Below, piece by piece: positions 1-10,752 of a stretch of 64,000 nucleotides of DNA. A model generated the notes under the pieces. It was not told the DNA's origin, searched no databases, and saw only the letters and a list, made by a program, of their open reading frames with translations. The stretch is taken from assembly GCA_947474455.1 (NCBI GenBank), contig CANJIL010000007.1, positions 42,837 through 106,836 of the forward strand, given 5' to 3'. The DNA is from Hyphomonadaceae bacterium (lineage in GTDB: Bacteria > Pseudomonadota > Alphaproteobacteria > Caulobacterales > Hyphomonadaceae). Positions within the stretch are counted from its first letter, which is position 1. Every line of letters begins with the position of its first letter. The position numbers were made by a program, and so were the translations under genes.

Positions 1-23
1 CGCTGCTCCTTGGCCGCATCCAT
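1..23 (-). CDS. possible start of the next gene after proS (partial)
   Basis: An ATG at 23..21 lies five bases beyond the proS stop and is preceded by GGGAG at a 9-nt spacing. Only seven codons fall inside the window (M-D-A-A-K-E-Q), so the product cannot be read. In many alphaproteobacteria proS is followed by the lipoprotein-release permease gene lolC. That is only a positional guess here. Confidence 0.3.
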
Positions 24-27
24 GCGG

Positions 28-1359
28 TCAGGCTCCCTTCGAAGCGAGGCAGCGCTTGATGGCCGCTTCGAGCGTCATCTCTTCACTCGACCCGGCCTCG
101 CGGTTGCGGAATTCGACCACGCCAGCTTTCACGCCCTTGGGGCCAACCACGATCAGCTCCGGCACGCCAATCAGCTCCATGGTCGAGAACTTGGCGCCCG
201 GTCGCTCCCCCGTGTCGTCGTAGAGGACATCGACGCCAGCATTCAGCAGCTGCTCATAGGCGCTTTCACAGACCTTGGTGACGTCTGCATCATCACTGCG
301 CAGGCTGACCACGGCCACCTCGAACGGCGCCACGGCCGCTGGCCAGATCACGCCCTTGTCGTCGTGGCTTGCCTCGATGATCGCGCCCACGAGACGCGAA
401 ACGCCGATGCCATAGGATCCCATCTCGACCGGCGCGTTCTTGCCATCTTGCCCGGTGACTTCGGCCTTCATTGGCGCGGAGTATTTCGTGCCGAAGTAGA
501 AGATGTGGCCAACTTCGATACCGCGCGCAGAGAGGCGGCGTTCGGCTGGCACTTCGCTTTCGAAGCGCGCCGCATCGTGCATCTCTTCGGTGGCCGCATA
601 GAGCTTCGTACGCTTCTCGACCTCAGGCAGCAGGTCCTGCCAGAAGTTGAGATCCTTGCCCGGCGCCGGCATATCCACCAAGGCGCTGTCGCAGAACACC
701 GCGCTCTCGCCTGTATCCGCGAGCACGATGAACTCGTGGCTGAGATCGCCGCCGATCGGGCCCGTGTCGGCGCGCATCGGCACGGCCTTGAGCCCGATGC
801 GGCTGAACGTGTTCAAGTAGGCGCAGAACATCCGGTAATAGGATTGCTTCGCCGCCTCGACGGTGTTGTCGAACGAGTAGGCGTCTTTCATCAGGAACTC
901 ACGCCCACGCATCACGCCGAAGCGCGGGCGAACCTCGTCGCGGAACTTCCACTGGATATGGTAGAGATTGATCGGCAGCTGTTTGTATGAACGAACGTAT
1001 GTCCGGAAGATGTCGGTGATCATCTCCTCGTTCGTCGGGCCGTAGAGCATTTCGCGCTCGTGCCGGTCGAGAATGCGGAGCATCTCTTTTCCGTAAGCGT
1101 CGTAGCGGCCGGATTCCTTCCAGAGTTCGGCCGGCTGGATCGTGGGCATGAGCAGCTCGACAGCGCCTGCGCGCTCCTGCTCCTCCCGAACGATCTTCTC
1201 GATCTTGTGCAGCACGCGCATGCCCAGCGGTAGCCAGGAATAAATGCCAGCACCGTTCTGTTTGATCATGCCCGCGCGCAGCATCAGCTGGTGCGAGACG
1301 ATCTGCGCATCGGCGGGCGCTTCCTTGAGGACAGGCAGGAAATAGCGGGACAGTCGCAT
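28..1359 (-). CDS. proS: prolyl-tRNA synthetase (short alphaproteobacterial form)
   Basis: Cytoplasmic class II synthetase charging tRNA-Pro with proline. The 443-aa product has motif 1 around '[18 protein letters not shown]', motif 2 with '[20 protein letters not shown]' and motif 3 '[16 protein letters not shown]', followed by an anticodon-binding C-terminus. It is much shorter than the roughly 570-aa E. coli type because the insertion (INS) editing domain between motifs 2 and 3 is missing, which is typical of alphaproteobacterial ProRS. Mischarged Ala-tRNA-Pro must therefore be cleared by a free-standing editing protein encoded elsewhere. It is the last complete gene of the nuo-birA-coaX-rnj-mce unit. 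The ATG start gives the usual family N-terminus '[15 protein letters not shown]'. Confidence 0.97.
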   Translation of the reverse strand: MRLSRYFLPVLKEAPADAQIVSHQLMLRAGMIKQNGAGIYSWLPLGMRVLHKIEKIVREEQERAGAVELLMPTIQPAELWKESGRYDAYGKEMLRILDRHEREMLYGPTNEEMITDIFRTYVRSYKQLPINLYHIQWKFRDEVRPRFGVMRGREFLMKDAYSFDNTVEAAKQSYYRMFCAYLNTFSRIGLKAVPMRADTGPIGGDLSHEFIVLADTGESAVFCDSALVDMPAPGKDLNFWQDLLPEVEKRTKLYAATEEMHDAARFESEVPAERRLSARGIEVGHIFYFGTKYSAPMKAEVTGQDGKNAPVEMGSYGIGVSRLVGAIIEASHDDKGVIWPAAVAPFEVAVVSLRSDDADVTKVCESAYEQLLNAGVDVLYDDTGERPGAKFSTMELIGVPELIVVGPKGVKAGVVEFRNREAGSSEEMTLEAAIKRCLASKGA

Positions 1360-1439
1360 TGAGGGCCCTGAAACGCGTGCAGACGGAAGTCAGGCTGATA
1401 GCCGCCCGGACGTGCCCGCGCAATGAGGCCGGACTGCGG

Positions 1440-1691
1440 CTAAAGCCTTGGAATCATGAAATCCAGCCAGTGCATATGGAGCGCCAGCCAGAGAAGGAAA
1501 GTCACCGCAACCGCGCCTGCCGTGGCGATAATGATCTTCTGCCGCCAACGAACGAGGACGGGCGCCGCCCGCTCCGTGCCGGGAATCACCTCCCCGGCCT
1601 CGTGCTGACTGCGCGTTCCGGCCGACAGCATCGGCAGGAAGATCAGCCACCACGAGCAGATAAAGACGACAATGGCTTCGAAAATACCCAT
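1440..1691 (-). CDS. DUF1467 family small membrane protein
   Basis: An 83-aa protein with two hydrophobic helices: residues about 4-24, ending in the family-typical 'WWLIFLPML', and about 55-75. A polar 'AGEVIPGTERAAPV' loop lies between them. The N-terminal helix and the G-T-x-x-A-A-P loop match DUF1467, a family found almost only in alphaproteobacteria, usually between mce and proS as here. The function is unknown. It is probably a two-pass inner-membrane protein. It starts 11 nt after the mce stop, so it is very likely co-transcribed. Confidence 0.85.
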   Translation of the reverse strand: MGIFEAIVVFICSWWLIFLPMLSAGTRSQHEAGEVIPGTERAAPVLVRWRQKIIIATAGAVAVTFLLWLALHMHWLDFMIPRL

Positions 1692-1702
1692 CAGGGTTGA
1701 TC

Positions 1703-2122
1703 TTAGTGGTGGCCCTTCGGCGTTTCCATGAGTTCGATCAGCACACCGTCAGACTCCTTGGGGTGAACGAAGATCACCAGGGTGCCATGCGCGCCGATGC
1801 GCGGCTCGCCGAGGACCTTGGCGCCCTTTTTCTCCATGTCGGCTTTGGCCTCATGAATATCCGGCACCTCGAAGCACACATGGTGCTGGCCGCCCTTGGG
1901 GTTCTTCTCAAGGAAGTTGATGATGGGCGACTTCTCGCCCAGCGGCTCGATGATCTCTAGCTGCGTGTTGGGCATGTTGATGAAACCGACGCGCACGCCC
2001 TGCGCGGGCATGTCGAACGGCTGCACGAACTCCGTCGCGCCATAGAGCCGCTTGTAGGTCTCGAACGTCTTCTCGATGGATGGCACGGCGATGCCGATGT
2101 GATTGAGGCGACCGATGGTCAT
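1703..2122 (-). CDS. mce: methylmalonyl-CoA epimerase
   Basis: Glyoxalase-fold enzyme of 139 aa that interconverts the (S) and (R) epimers of methylmalonyl-CoA, linking propionyl-CoA carboxylation to methylmalonyl-CoA mutase. Seen in the sequence: the N-terminal 'RLNHIGIAVPSIEKTFETY', the metal-ligand stretch 'GQHHVCFEVPDI' and the C-terminal 'FVHPKESDGVLIELME', which supply the His/His/Glu metal site of the vicinal-oxygen-chelate superfamily. GGGAG precedes the ATG at a usable spacing. It lies 14 nt after rnj. Length and layout are normal for the family. Confidence 0.93.
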   Translation of the reverse strand: MTIGRLNHIGIAVPSIEKTFETYKRLYGATEFVQPFDMPAQGVRVGFINMPNTQLEIIEPLGEKSPIINFLEKNPKGGQHHVCFEVPDIHEAKADMEKKGAKVLGEPRIGAHGTLVIFVHPKESDGVLIELMETPKGHH

Positions 2123-2136
2123 TGCTGCACTCCCGA

Positions 2137-3795
2137 CTAGATCCTGTGTATCGTGACGTCGACGAGCGGACGCTTGCCGAACTGAAGCTCCGCCGCGCGG
2201 CGCACTGCCTTGGTGAGCGCCTTCTCGATCTTCTCATCGTCGCCGAAGTCGCCGCGCTTCAAGCCGGCGAGTGCGCCCTCAGCCGCCTCATCGATCGGCT
2301 CCATGGACTCGTCCGCCGGACGGCCATCGGGCTCGGAGAAGCCGCGTGCAACGACGACGGGGCCATCCTCGATCTTCCCCTTGGCGATCACCACGCTGAC
2401 GGCCAGATGGCCGTTGTAAGCCATCTTGCGGCGCTCCCACATCCCGCCAGCCTTATCGGACGTCAGAACTTCGCCATCGACGTGCAACCGGCCGACCGGA
2501 ACCTCGTCTATGAGTGCGACGGGGCCGGGCGCGAGACGGATGACGTGGCCATTGTCCGGCGTGATCGCGAAGGGCACCTGAAGCGACTTCGCAAAGCGCG
2601 CGTGTTCCATGATATGCCGGCGCTCTCCGTGCACTGGCACGGCGATCTGCGGTCTGGCCCACATGTACATGCGCCGCAGCTCGTCGCGGCAGGGATGGCC
2701 GGAAACGTGGATATCGAACTGCCGCGCGGTCACCAACTTGATGTTGCGTTCGGCCAGCGTGTTCTGGATCTCGCTGATCGCGCGCTCGTTTCCAGGAATT
2801 ACGCGCGAGGAGAAGATCACCGTGTCGTCTTCGCCCAACTTCACCGAAGGGTGGTCACCGCGCGCAATACGGGCCAGCGCCGCGTTGGGCTCGCCTTGGC
2901 TGCCGGTGCAGAGATAGAGCACGTGCTGCGGCGGCAGGTCCGCCGCATCAGCGGGATCGATGAAATCGAACCCCTTGAGCAGGCCCACCGATTGCGCCGC
3001 TCCGACGATGCGCAACATCGATCGGCCAACCAGGCACACCGACCTGTCATTCGCCCGTGCTGCTTCGCAGGAGGATTGCACGCGCGCGACGTTGGATGCG
3101 AACGACGTGATCGCGACGCGCCCCGTCTGTTCGGCCACGGCCCGCCTCAGGGCCTCGCGCGCCATGCCTTCGGAGCCGGCCTCGCCTTCCTCGAACACGT
3201 TGGTGGAGTCGCAGACCATGGCGAGGATGCCTTCACGGCCCAGCTCTTCGATCTTTGCCTGATCGAAGTCCTCGCCTATGATCGGGTCGGGATCGATCTT
3301 CCAGTCGCCGGTGTGAAGGATCAGTCCGAGCGGGGTGCGGATCGCAAGGCCGTTGGGCTCGGGTATCGAATGGGTGAGCGTGACCATCTCGATTTCGAAC
3401 GGGCCAAACGTTCGCTTCTCACGCAGTTGCATGATGTGCAGGGGCGCATCATCAAGTCCACGCTCGCGCAGTTTCTCTGCAACAAGATAGGCCGTGAAGG
3501 GTGTAGCATAGATCGGGGCGCGCAGGCGCGGCCAGAGCCAGCCAATGGCGCCGATATGGTCCTCGTGCGCGTGCGTCAGGATGATGGCTTCGATCTGGTC
3601 CGCAAACGATTCCAGATAGACCGGATCTGGCATGATCAGATCGACACCCGGCGTCGAGTCATCGCCGAACGTCACGCCGACATCGACAACGATCCAGCGA
3701 CGATCCTCTGGCGGACCGTAACCATAGGCGTTGAGGTTCATCCCGATTTCGCGACAGCCGCCGAGGGGAGCGAATATGAGTTCGGCGCCCTTCAT
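2137..3795 (-). CDS. rnj: ribonuclease J
   Basis: A 552-aa metallo-beta-lactamase/beta-CASP ribonuclease with 5'-3' exonuclease and endonuclease activity, acting on rRNA and mRNA ends in the cytoplasm. The zinc motif '[19 protein letters not shown]' and the beta-CASP segment with '[13 protein letters not shown]', '[13 protein letters not shown]' and '[14 protein letters not shown]' are all present, as is a C-terminal domain ending at the stop. The start overlaps the coaX stop by 4 nt (ATGA), so translation is probably coupled. RNase J and RNase E (49543-52008) both occur here, as in most alphaproteobacteria. Confidence 0.96.
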   Translation of the reverse strand: MKGAELIFAPLGGCREIGMNLNAYGYGPPEDRRWIVVDVGVTFGDDSTPGVDLIMPDPVYLESFADQIEAIILTHAHEDHIGAIGWLWPRLRAPIYATPFTAYLVAEKLRERGLDDAPLHIMQLREKRTFGPFEIEMVTLTHSIPEPNGLAIRTPLGLILHTGDWKIDPDPIIGEDFDQAKIEELGREGILAMVCDSTNVFEEGEAGSEGMAREALRRAVAEQTGRVAITSFASNVARVQSSCEAARANDRSVCLVGRSMLRIVGAAQSVGLLKGFDFIDPADAADLPPQHVLYLCTGSQGEPNAALARIARGDHPSVKLGEDDTVIFSSRVIPGNERAISEIQNTLAERNIKLVTARQFDIHVSGHPCRDELRRMYMWARPQIAVPVHGERRHIMEHARFAKSLQVPFAITPDNGHVIRLAPGPVALIDEVPVGRLHVDGEVLTSDKAGGMWERRKMAYNGHLAVSVVIAKGKIEDGPVVVARGFSEPDGRPADESMEPIDEAAEGALAGLKRGDFGDDEKIEKALTKAVRRAAELQFGKRPLVDVTIHRI

Positions 3796-4583
3796 TTCAG
3801 CTCTTTGGCCGCGTTCGCGACATTGCGGTCGTAAAGGATACGCAACCCCTTGATCGTGATGTCGCTGTCGAAGTGGTCGATGTTGCGCGCGGCGCCCTCA
3901 AAGAGCGAGGCGACGCCGCCTGTGGCGATGACTGTCATTGGCTGGCCGTACTCGGTCTTGATGCGTTCGACCAGCCCATCGATCAGATCGATATAGCCCC
4001 AGAACACGCCGGATTGCATGGCGGTAACCGTATCCTTGCCGATCACCCGGTCGGGCTTCTGGATCGCCACGCGGGGCAGCTTGGCGGCCGCCTCATGCAG
4101 CGCTTTCATGGAAAGGTTGATCCCCGGAGCGATGATCCCGCCGTCGAAGGCGCCGTCTGCCGCCACGATGTCGAATGTTGTGGCGGTGCCGCTGTCGATC
4201 ACGATCATCGGCTTGCCAGGAAAGGAAGCATGCGCACCGACAGCGTTGACGAGGCGGTCGGCTCCGACTTCGCTAGGCTTCGGAATGTTCACCTTGACGC
4301 CAAGTTCGACGTTCTCGCCCACCACAAAAGGCTCAACGTTCAGATAGCGTCGGGCCAGGTTCCGCTGGTTGAACAATGACTGGGGCACGACAGTCGATAT
4401 GATGCAGTCATCGATCTGGGACAGGTTGAGCCCGCTGAGTTCCATCAGCGTCGACAGCCACACCGCATAATCGTCGGCTGTCTTGGTCATGTCGGTCGCG
4501 GAACGCCACTGCGCGCGCCACTCTTTCCCATCGTGCACTGCAAACAGGGTGTTCGTGTTGCCTGTGTCGATCGCCAGCAGCAT
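3792..4583 (-). CDS. coaX: type III pantothenate kinase
   Basis: Catalyses ATP-dependent phosphorylation of pantothenate, the first step of coenzyme A synthesis. The 263-aa protein has the ASKHA phosphate-1 motif '[19 protein letters not shown]' at its N-terminus, the family signature '[12 protein letters not shown]' and the phosphate-2/adenosine segment '[13 protein letters not shown]' followed by '[15 protein letters not shown]'. AAGGAG sits 8 nt before the ATG. The preceding birA ends 21 nt upstream. The order birA-coaX-rnj is conserved in alphaproteobacteria. coaD, a later step of the same pathway, also lies in this window at 38700. Confidence 0.95.
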   Translation of the reverse strand: MLLAIDTGNTNTLFAVHDGKEWRAQWRSATDMTKTADDYAVWLSTLMELSGLNLSQIDDCIISTVVPQSLFNQRNLARRYLNVEPFVVGENVELGVKVNIPKPSEVGADRLVNAVGAHASFPGKPMIVIDSGTATTFDIVAADGAFDGGIIAPGINLSMKALHEAAAKLPRVAIQKPDRVIGKDTVTAMQSGVFWGYIDLIDGLVERIKTEYGQPMTVIATGGVASLFEGAARNIDHFDSDITIKGLRILYDRNVANAAKELK

Positions 4584-4604
4584 GCGCCGCTCCTTTGCCC
4601 GGGA

Positions 4605-5366
4605 TTACCCCAGTACAGAAATTTCACCCGCCCGAACATGGGTTTCCGACCCGTCTGGCAGCTGGACGACAAGCGCTCCGTCCTGGGCCAGCCCTGTCAT
4701 GACGCCCTCGACGCGGCCAGACGCGGGACTCAGCTCCACCTTTGCGCCCAATCCCGCAGCTTTGGTCAGCCAGGCTTCCCGCGTCGTCCCGAAACCTTCG
4801 TTCAGCAACTGGAACAGCCGCGCCCGGAATGCGATATCCAGCGCGGAAAGCAGGCGCTGTGCGGTCAGGTTTTCGCCACCGGACAGCGCCGTCAGACACG
4901 ACGTCACCCTGTCCGCCCGTTCCGGCGCCACTTCGACATTCACGCCAAATCCGGCCGCCATCCAGAGGCGGCCGTGCACCGAGCCGGTCTCGATGAGAAT
5001 GCCAGCCAGCTTGGCCGAGCCAACCAGCACGTCGTTAGGCCATTTTAGCTTCAACTGCGAAACATCGGCGCCCAGGGCTCTCGCTGCATCAATGACGGCA
5101 AGGCCAGCCGAAAAACAGGCCAGCCCAGCTTCCTTCAGGCTGCCCGGGAAAGGGAGCAATGCGGTCGTATAGAGATTACCTCGGGGCGACGACCATTGGC
5201 GCCCGAGCCGGCCCCTGCCCGCCGTCTGGCCGTCCGCCATCAGCCAGATCGGACCAGCGTCCCCGCTGACCACGCGACGCCGCGCCTCCTCGTTCGTTGA
5301 ATCGATCTCGTCGAACCGAGCGACCGGCCAGATGCTCGAGAATGTTTCGAGCTTCATTCCCCTCAA
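4605..5366 (-). CDS. birA: biotin-[acetyl-CoA-carboxylase] ligase (monofunctional)
   Basis: Activates biotin to biotinyl-AMP and transfers it to the lysine of biotin carboxyl carrier protein. The 253-aa protein shows the biotin/AMP loop 'GRGRLGRQWSSPRGNLY', 'KWPNDVLVGSAKLAGILIE' and a short C-terminal SH3-like domain. It lacks the N-terminal winged-helix DNA-binding domain of E. coli BirA, so it should not act as a repressor. A likely substrate, AccB, is encoded in this window at 55879. The ATG overlaps the nuoN stop (ATGA). Confidence 0.94.
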   Translation of the reverse strand: MRGMKLETFSSIWPVARFDEIDSTNEEARRRVVSGDAGPIWLMADGQTAGRGRLGRQWSSPRGNLYTTALLPFPGSLKEAGLACFSAGLAVIDAARALGADVSQLKLKWPNDVLVGSAKLAGILIETGSVHGRLWMAAGFGVNVEVAPERADRVTSCLTALSGGENLTAQRLLSALDIAFRARLFQLLNEGFGTTREAWLTKAAGLGAKVELSPASGRVEGVMTGLAQDGALVVQLPDGSETHVRAGEISVLG

Positions 5367-6814
5367 CCGCCCGATGCGCGGGCGGCGGTTTCAAGCAGCA
5401 TCTGGATGGTGACCGTCAGGATCGGGAACATCAGGAGGCTCGTCACCAGCACGATAATGCCGATGCTGATATCCGTCTTGTCGAGTTCTCCCGCCGACGG
5501 TTTCATGAACATCGCCCAGACGAGGCGCAGATAGTATCCCAGCGAGACCACACTCGACAAAGCGCCGACCAGGACCAGCCACGTCATGTCCGCCTGCAAG
5601 CCGGCCTGGAACACCTGCAGCTTGCCCCAGAAGCCTGCGGCCGGCGGAATGCCTGCTACCGAGAAGATCAGAACGAGCAAGCCAAGCGCCATGCCCGGTT
5701 TCTGCTTCACGAGACCATTGAGATCCGAGACGTTGTCGATCGCCCTGCCGCCGCGGCGCAGTGCCAACACGCCACCGAACATGCCGAGCGTCGCGATCAC
5801 GTAGAGGGTCATATAGACCAGCACCGACGCGGCGCCGTTACCAACGCCAGCTGCAACACCAATGAGCGCGAAGCCGACGTTGGAGATCGAGGAATAGGCC
5901 AGAATGCGCTTGATGCTGTTCTGCATAAGCGCGCCGAAGGCGCCGATCAACATCGACGCTGCCGAGATGATCGAGATGATCTGCCGCCAGGCTTCTTCAT
6001 GCGGCCCGAACGTCACGAACATCACATGCGCCAGCAGCGCTACTGCCGCGATCTTCGGCGCCGTCGAGAAGAACGCCACGACCGGTGCAGGCGCGCCCTC
6101 GTAGACGTCCGGCGTCCAGATGTGGAACGGCGCAGCGGAAGCCTTGAACGACAGTCCGCAGACCACGAACACCAGGCCGAAGGTCAACCCAACCGAAATC
6201 GGCGCCGCAGCGATCACCGCATAGGCAGTGCCACCCGTAAACCCGTAGATCAGAGACGAGCCATAAAGCAGGAGGCCGGACGCCAGTGCGCCCAGCACGA
6301 AATACTTGAGGCCCGCTTCCGCCGACTTCAGGCTGTCGCGCCGGAAGGCCGCGAGCACGTAAGACGACAGGCTCAGCGTTTCGATGCCGACATACAGCGT
6401 CATCAGGTCATTGGCGGACAGCATCAGGCCCGCGCCCAGCGAACCGAACACGATAAGCAGCGGATACTCATACCGCTCCATCTGCGACGTCTTCAGGAAG
6501 CCGCCCGACATCAACAGCGCCAACGCCGCGAGCGCATAGGTCACTGTTTTGGCGAACAGCGTGAACATCGTCACGCGATAGAGCCCGTCCGGGGATGTCG
6601 CGCTGGCGAACGCGGCGATGCCGTCAGCCGCCCCCGGATGCTGGAACTGGTAAGCGGTCAGAACGGAAGCCGCGACCAGCGCCACAGCGGCAAGCAGGCG
6701 AATGAGGCCCGCGGTCCGGTCGCCACCGATCGCGCCAAGCAGAAGCCCGACGAGACCGAAGCCGGCAAGCGCCGCCTCCGGGATCGCGTTGTTGATGTCG
6801 GCGAGGAAATCCAT
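5363..6814 (-). CDS. nuoN: NADH-quinone oxidoreductase subunit N
   Basis: Antiporter-like proton-pumping subunit of the complex I membrane arm, 483 aa with about 14 hydrophobic segments. Family landmarks include 'GIETLSLSSYVLAAFRRD', with the conserved Glu of transmembrane helix 5, a Lys-containing 'GLSFKASAAPFHIWTPDVYE' and 'ILAYSSISNVGFALIGV'. Length is normal. The start lies 9 nt after the nuoM stop. nuoN is the last nuo gene, and its stop overlaps birA. Confidence 0.97.
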   Translation of the reverse strand: MDFLADINNAIPEAALAGFGLVGLLLGAIGGDRTAGLIRLLAAVALVAASVLTAYQFQHPGAADGIAAFASATSPDGLYRVTMFTLFAKTVTYALAALALLMSGGFLKTSQMERYEYPLLIVFGSLGAGLMLSANDLMTLYVGIETLSLSSYVLAAFRRDSLKSAEAGLKYFVLGALASGLLLYGSSLIYGFTGGTAYAVIAAAPISVGLTFGLVFVVCGLSFKASAAPFHIWTPDVYEGAPAPVVAFFSTAPKIAAVALLAHVMFVTFGPHEEAWRQIISIISAASMLIGAFGALMQNSIKRILAYSSISNVGFALIGVAAGVGNGAASVLVYMTLYVIATLGMFGGVLALRRGGRAIDNVSDLNGLVKQKPGMALGLLVLIFSVAGIPPAAGFWGKLQVFQAGLQADMTWLVLVGALSSVVSLGYYLRLVWAMFMKPSAGELDKTDISIGIIVLVTSLLMFPILTVTIQMLLETAARASGG

Positions 6815-6823
6815 GTCTCGTTC

Positions 6824-8332
6824 CTACTGTCCGACCTGCCCGATCATCCGCAGGACTTCCAGGCTTGATCCTTTGGTGAGATCAAAGATCAAGCCGGGGA
6901 AGACGCCGAAGACGAGGGCGCTGATCGCCAGCAGCCCTAGGATGAAGAATTCGAGTGCGGTGACGTCCTTGATGTCGAACAGCTTCTCGTTGGTCATCTC
7001 GCCGAACACCGCCCGGCGATAGAGTGTGAGCATGTATACGGCGGAAAGGATGACGCCCAGCGCCGCGCCCGCCGCCGCCCAGGTCGAGGCCTGGAAGCCG
7101 CCAACCATCGTCAGAATCTCGCCCACGAAACCTGACGTACCCGGCAATCCTACGTTGGCCATCGAGAACAGCATGAACAGCGCCGCATAGACCGGCATAC
7201 GGTGAACGAGGCCGCCGTAGAAGGCGATCTCGCGCGTGTGCATCCGGTCATAGATCACGCCGACGCAGAAGAAGAGCGCGCCGGAGATGACACCATGCGA
7301 AATCATCTGGAAGATCGCGCCCTGGATGCCGATCTCGTTGAACGAGAAGATGCCGAGCGTGACGAAGCCCATGTGCGCGACTGACGAATAGGCCACCAGC
7401 TTCTTGATATCGGTCTGCCGGAACGCAACCAGCGAAGCATAAACGATGGCAATGACGCTGAGCGCGAACATCAGCGGCTGGAACAGCTGCGACGCGTGCG
7501 GGAACATCGGCAGCGAGAACCGCAGGAAGCCGTAGCCGCCCATCTTCAGCAGCACTGCCGCCAGCACCACCGAGCCCGCCGTCGGCGCCTCGACGTGCGC
7601 ATCAGGCAGCCACGTATGAACCGGCCACATCGGTAGCTTCACCGCGAATGACGCAAAGAAGGCCAGCCACAGCCATGTCTGCACATCAGGCGAGAATAGC
7701 GGCGCGCCCGTCACCGGATGCACGCCGGCCTGCAGTACGACAACATCCGTCGTGCCGGCCGTAATCGCCATGTAGATCAGCGCGACCAGCAAAAGCAGCG
7801 AGCCGAGCAGCGTGTAGAGGAAGAATTTGAAAGCCGCATACAGCTTGTTCTTGCCGCCCCAGACGCCGATGATCAGGAACATCGGGATCAGGCCGCCCTC
7901 GAAGAAGACGTAGAACAGCACCAGATCCAGCGCGCAGAAAACGCCGATCATCAGCGATTCAAGCACGAGGAAGCACATCATGTATTCAGCGAGCCGGTCC
8001 TCGATCGACCTCGAGGACTGCAGCACGCACAGCGGCGTCAGCGCGGTCGTCAGCACGATCAGCGCGATCGACATGCCATCGACGCCGAGCTTGTAGGACG
8101 AGCCGCCAAACCAAGCGACGTTCTCGATGAACTGATAGCCGGTCTTGCCAGCGTCAAAGCCGGCCAGCGCGACGAGCGAGGCGCCGAGCGTCACGATTGA
8201 CGTCAGCAGCGCGATGCTCTTCGACGCGCTCGACGCCAGATTGGCGCCGCCGACCATGCGGACACCAAGGATCATCAACGCCCCGATCAGGGGGATGAAG
8301 ATCGTGATCGAGAGAATGGGCAAGCCGGCCAT
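6824..8332 (-). CDS. nuoM: NADH-quinone oxidoreductase subunit M
   Basis: Second antiporter-like proton channel of complex I, 502 aa and almost entirely transmembrane. Seen: '[19 protein letters not shown]' with the conserved Glu-containing helix, '[19 protein letters not shown]', typical of NuoM/NuoL, and '[18 protein letters not shown]'. The spacer after nuoL is 3 nt and nuoN follows 9 nt later. Confidence 0.97.
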   Translation of the reverse strand: MAGLPILSITIFIPLIGALMILGVRMVGGANLASSASKSIALLTSIVTLGASLVALAGFDAGKTGYQFIENVAWFGGSSYKLGVDGMSIALIVLTTALTPLCVLQSSRSIEDRLAEYMMCFLVLESLMIGVFCALDLVLFYVFFEGGLIPMFLIIGVWGGKNKLYAAFKFFLYTLLGSLLLLVALIYMAITAGTTDVVVLQAGVHPVTGAPLFSPDVQTWLWLAFFASFAVKLPMWPVHTWLPDAHVEAPTAGSVVLAAVLLKMGGYGFLRFSLPMFPHASQLFQPLMFALSVIAIVYASLVAFRQTDIKKLVAYSSVAHMGFVTLGIFSFNEIGIQGAIFQMISHGVISGALFFCVGVIYDRMHTREIAFYGGLVHRMPVYAALFMLFSMANVGLPGTSGFVGEILTMVGGFQASTWAAAGAALGVILSAVYMLTLYRRAVFGEMTNEKLFDIKDVTALEFFILGLLAISALVFGVFPGLIFDLTKGSSLEVLRMIGQVGQ

Positions 8333-8335
8333 GCG

Positions 8336-10420
8336 TCAGCGCCCCTGCCCGAACATTACGAAGGCCACGAAGATCACCGCCGAAATCAGGACCACGAAGG
8401 CGTAGTGGAAAATGTATCCTGTATGCAGCTTCGACAGTCCGCCGGCGCTGGCCTTGGTCAGACCTGTCATGCCATCCGGGCCGAGCCCATCGATGATCTT
8501 CTTGTCGCCGATCTTCCAGAACAGGTCGCCCAGCAGCGCTGTGCCCTTTACGAAGACGAACTTGTAGATCTCGTCGAAATACCACTTGTGCGACAGGAAC
8601 GAGTGCATCGGCCCGCCATTACGCGCCATCTTCCGCGGGATCTGCGGCGCGAGCAGATAAAAGATCACTGCGAAGATCAGACCGCTGATCCAGCAGATGG
8701 CGGGCGCCAGCAGCACCCAGAGCGGAACCTCGTGCCGCTCATGCAGCACATGATTGTCAGGCGCGTTGTAGATCGCGCTGCCCCAGAAGGCGGCTTCGTG
8801 GTGATCGACCATCGCATCGTAGAATACGAGGCCGGCCAGAACGGCGCCGACTGAAAGCAGGATCAGCGGCACAGCCATCACCATCGGTGGGTCGTGCGCA
8901 TGATCGTAGGTATGGTGATCCGCCCGCGTCTTGCCCTCGAAGGTCATGAACATCAGGCGCCAGGAGTAGAACGACGTCAGGAAGGCCGCGCCGATCGAGA
9001 GCCAGAAGGCCAGCGGCGCATAGGCGTCGTGCGAGGCAAACGCGCTTTCGATGATGGCGTCTTTCGAGAAGAAGCCAGCGAAGCCGAGATGCAATCCATC
9101 AACCGCCGGGATGCCGACGCCGGTCAACGCGAGCGTGCCGATCAGCATCATCGCCCAGGTCAGCGGCATCTTCTTCCGCAGGCCGCCCATGTTCCGCATA
9201 TCCTGCTCGTGGTGCATGCCGTGGATGACCGAGCCGGCCGAGAGGAACAGCAGCGCCTTGAAGAAGGCGTGCGTGAACAAGTGGAACATCGCCGCTTCGT
9301 AGGCGCCAACGCCGGCGGCAAAGAACATGTAGCCGAGCTGCGAACACGTCGAATACGCAACCACGCGCTTGATGTCGTTCTGCGCAAGGCCGACCGTGGC
9401 GGCGAAGAAACAGGTCACCGCGCCGATGATCGTGATCATATTCGCCGCGACAACCGTGTGCTCGTAGATGTACGAGCAGCGGCAGACGAGGAACACGCCG
9501 GCGGTCACCATGGTGGCAGCGTGGATCAGCGCGGAGACCGGCGTTGGGCCTTCCATCGCATCCGGCAGCCAGGTGTGCAGGAAGAACTGCGCCGACTTGC
9601 CCATCGCGCCGATGAACAGCAGCACGCCGGCCACTTCGAGACCCCAGACATGGATGCCGAGGAAGTCGAACGCCACATCCTGGATCGCGACCGGCGCGCC
9701 CGAGCCGCCGACCAGGACGGGGGCGTTGTTGACGATGACATTGAACACCGTGTCGAAGCCGACCGACGAGAAATGGTGGATGCCCATCGCGGCATAGTCC
9801 ACGCCGGCAAAAGGCTGGATCATGTAGACCAGCGCCATGATGCCGAGCGCGAAGCCGAAGTCGCCGACGCGGTTCACCACGAAGGCCTTGATGGCCGCAT
9901 CGTTGGCGGAGGGTTTCTTGTACCAGAACCCAATCAGCAAGTAGGACGCGAGACCAACGCCTTCCCAGCCGAAGAACAGCTGGATGAAGTTGTCCGCCGT
10001 TACCAGCATCAGCATCGCGAAGGTGAACAGCGACAGGTAGGCGAAGAAGCGCGCCCGGTGCGGATCGTCAGCCATATAGCCGATGGAGTAGACGTGCACG
10101 AGCGCCGACACGCTCGTTACGACGAACAGCATGGTGATCGACAGGCTGTCGAGCCGGATCGCCCAGTCGACAACAAACGTGCCGACGTCAAACCAACGCG
10201 ACAGGACGATCGTGTGCGCATGTGCGCCACCCTCGGGGTGATGACCGAAGACCTGCCCGAAGAACAAGAGGCCCGCCAGCACGGCTGCCGAAACGACCAG
10301 CACGGTCGTAATAGCCATAGACCCCTTGTCGCCAAGGAAGCGCTGGCCAAGGCCGGCAATCGCCGCGGCGATGCCCGGCGACAACACAATGATGATGGCC
10401 GCGATTTCCTGGAAGGTCAC
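8336..10420 (-). CDS. nuoL: NADH-quinone oxidoreductase subunit L
   Basis: Distal antiporter-like subunit of complex I, 694 aa. It has the usual core ('FFGWEGVGLASYLLIGFWY', 'FFLHTWLPDAMEGPTPVSAL', 'RVVAYSTCSQLGYMFFAAG') and the C-terminal extension that in known structures carries the long lateral helix along the membrane arm. The length agrees with that extension being complete. nuoK lies 12 nt upstream. Confidence 0.97.
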   Translation of the reverse strand: MTFQEIAAIIIVLSPGIAAAIAGLGQRFLGDKGSMAITTVLVVSAAVLAGLLFFGQVFGHHPEGGAHAHTIVLSRWFDVGTFVVDWAIRLDSLSITMLFVVTSVSALVHVYSIGYMADDPHRARFFAYLSLFTFAMLMLVTADNFIQLFFGWEGVGLASYLLIGFWYKKPSANDAAIKAFVVNRVGDFGFALGIMALVYMIQPFAGVDYAAMGIHHFSSVGFDTVFNVIVNNAPVLVGGSGAPVAIQDVAFDFLGIHVWGLEVAGVLLFIGAMGKSAQFFLHTWLPDAMEGPTPVSALIHAATMVTAGVFLVCRCSYIYEHTVVAANMITIIGAVTCFFAATVGLAQNDIKRVVAYSTCSQLGYMFFAAGVGAYEAAMFHLFTHAFFKALLFLSAGSVIHGMHHEQDMRNMGGLRKKMPLTWAMMLIGTLALTGVGIPAVDGLHLGFAGFFSKDAIIESAFASHDAYAPLAFWLSIGAAFLTSFYSWRLMFMTFEGKTRADHHTYDHAHDPPMVMAVPLILLSVGAVLAGLVFYDAMVDHHEAAFWGSAIYNAPDNHVLHERHEVPLWVLLAPAICWISGLIFAVIFYLLAPQIPRKMARNGGPMHSFLSHKWYFDEIYKFVFVKGTALLGDLFWKIGDKKIIDGLGPDGMTGLTKASAGGLSKLHTGYIFHYAFVVLISAVIFVAFVMFGQGR

Positions 10421-10432
10421 GTTCCTGCTCCC

Positions 10433-10750
10433 CTAACCGCGCAGCACGTTGACATCTTCCACCGCGATCTCGCCGCGGTTGCGGAAGTAGACGACAAGAA
10501 TGGCAAGGCCGACCGCAGCTTCGGCCGCCGCGACGGTCAGAACCAGCATCGCAAAGACCTGGCCCATGATCGTGCCATTGAAGACCGAGAACGCCACGAG
10601 GTTGATATTCACCGAGAGCAGGATCAGCTCGATCGACATCAGGATGACGATAATGTTCTTGCGGTTCACGAAGATGCCGAACACGCCAATGGTGAACAGC
10701 GCCGCAGAAACAGCCAGATAGTGCCCGAGAGTAAGTTCGAGGCCCGCCAT
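10433..10750 (-). CDS. nuoK: NADH-quinone oxidoreductase subunit K
   Basis: Small MrpC-like complex I membrane subunit of 105 aa with three transmembrane helices. Helix 2 '[19 protein letters not shown]' carries the conserved Glu of the proton path, and helix 3 contains '[17 protein letters not shown]' with the second conserved Glu. The start is 2 nt after the nuoJ stop. The C-terminus '[12 protein letters not shown]' is normal for the family. Confidence 0.96.
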   Translation of the reverse strand: MAGLELTLGHYLAVSAALFTIGVFGIFVNRKNIIVILMSIELILLSVNINLVAFSVFNGTIMGQVFAMLVLTVAAAEAAVGLAILVVYFRNRGEIAVEDVNVLRG

Positions 10751-10752
10751 GG

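Noticed and set aside
2122..3834. 570-codon plus-strand open frame opposite rnj
   Set aside because: Its translation is Arg/His/Asp-rich with no domain. It is the antisense shadow of the strong rnj gene in a high-GC sequence.
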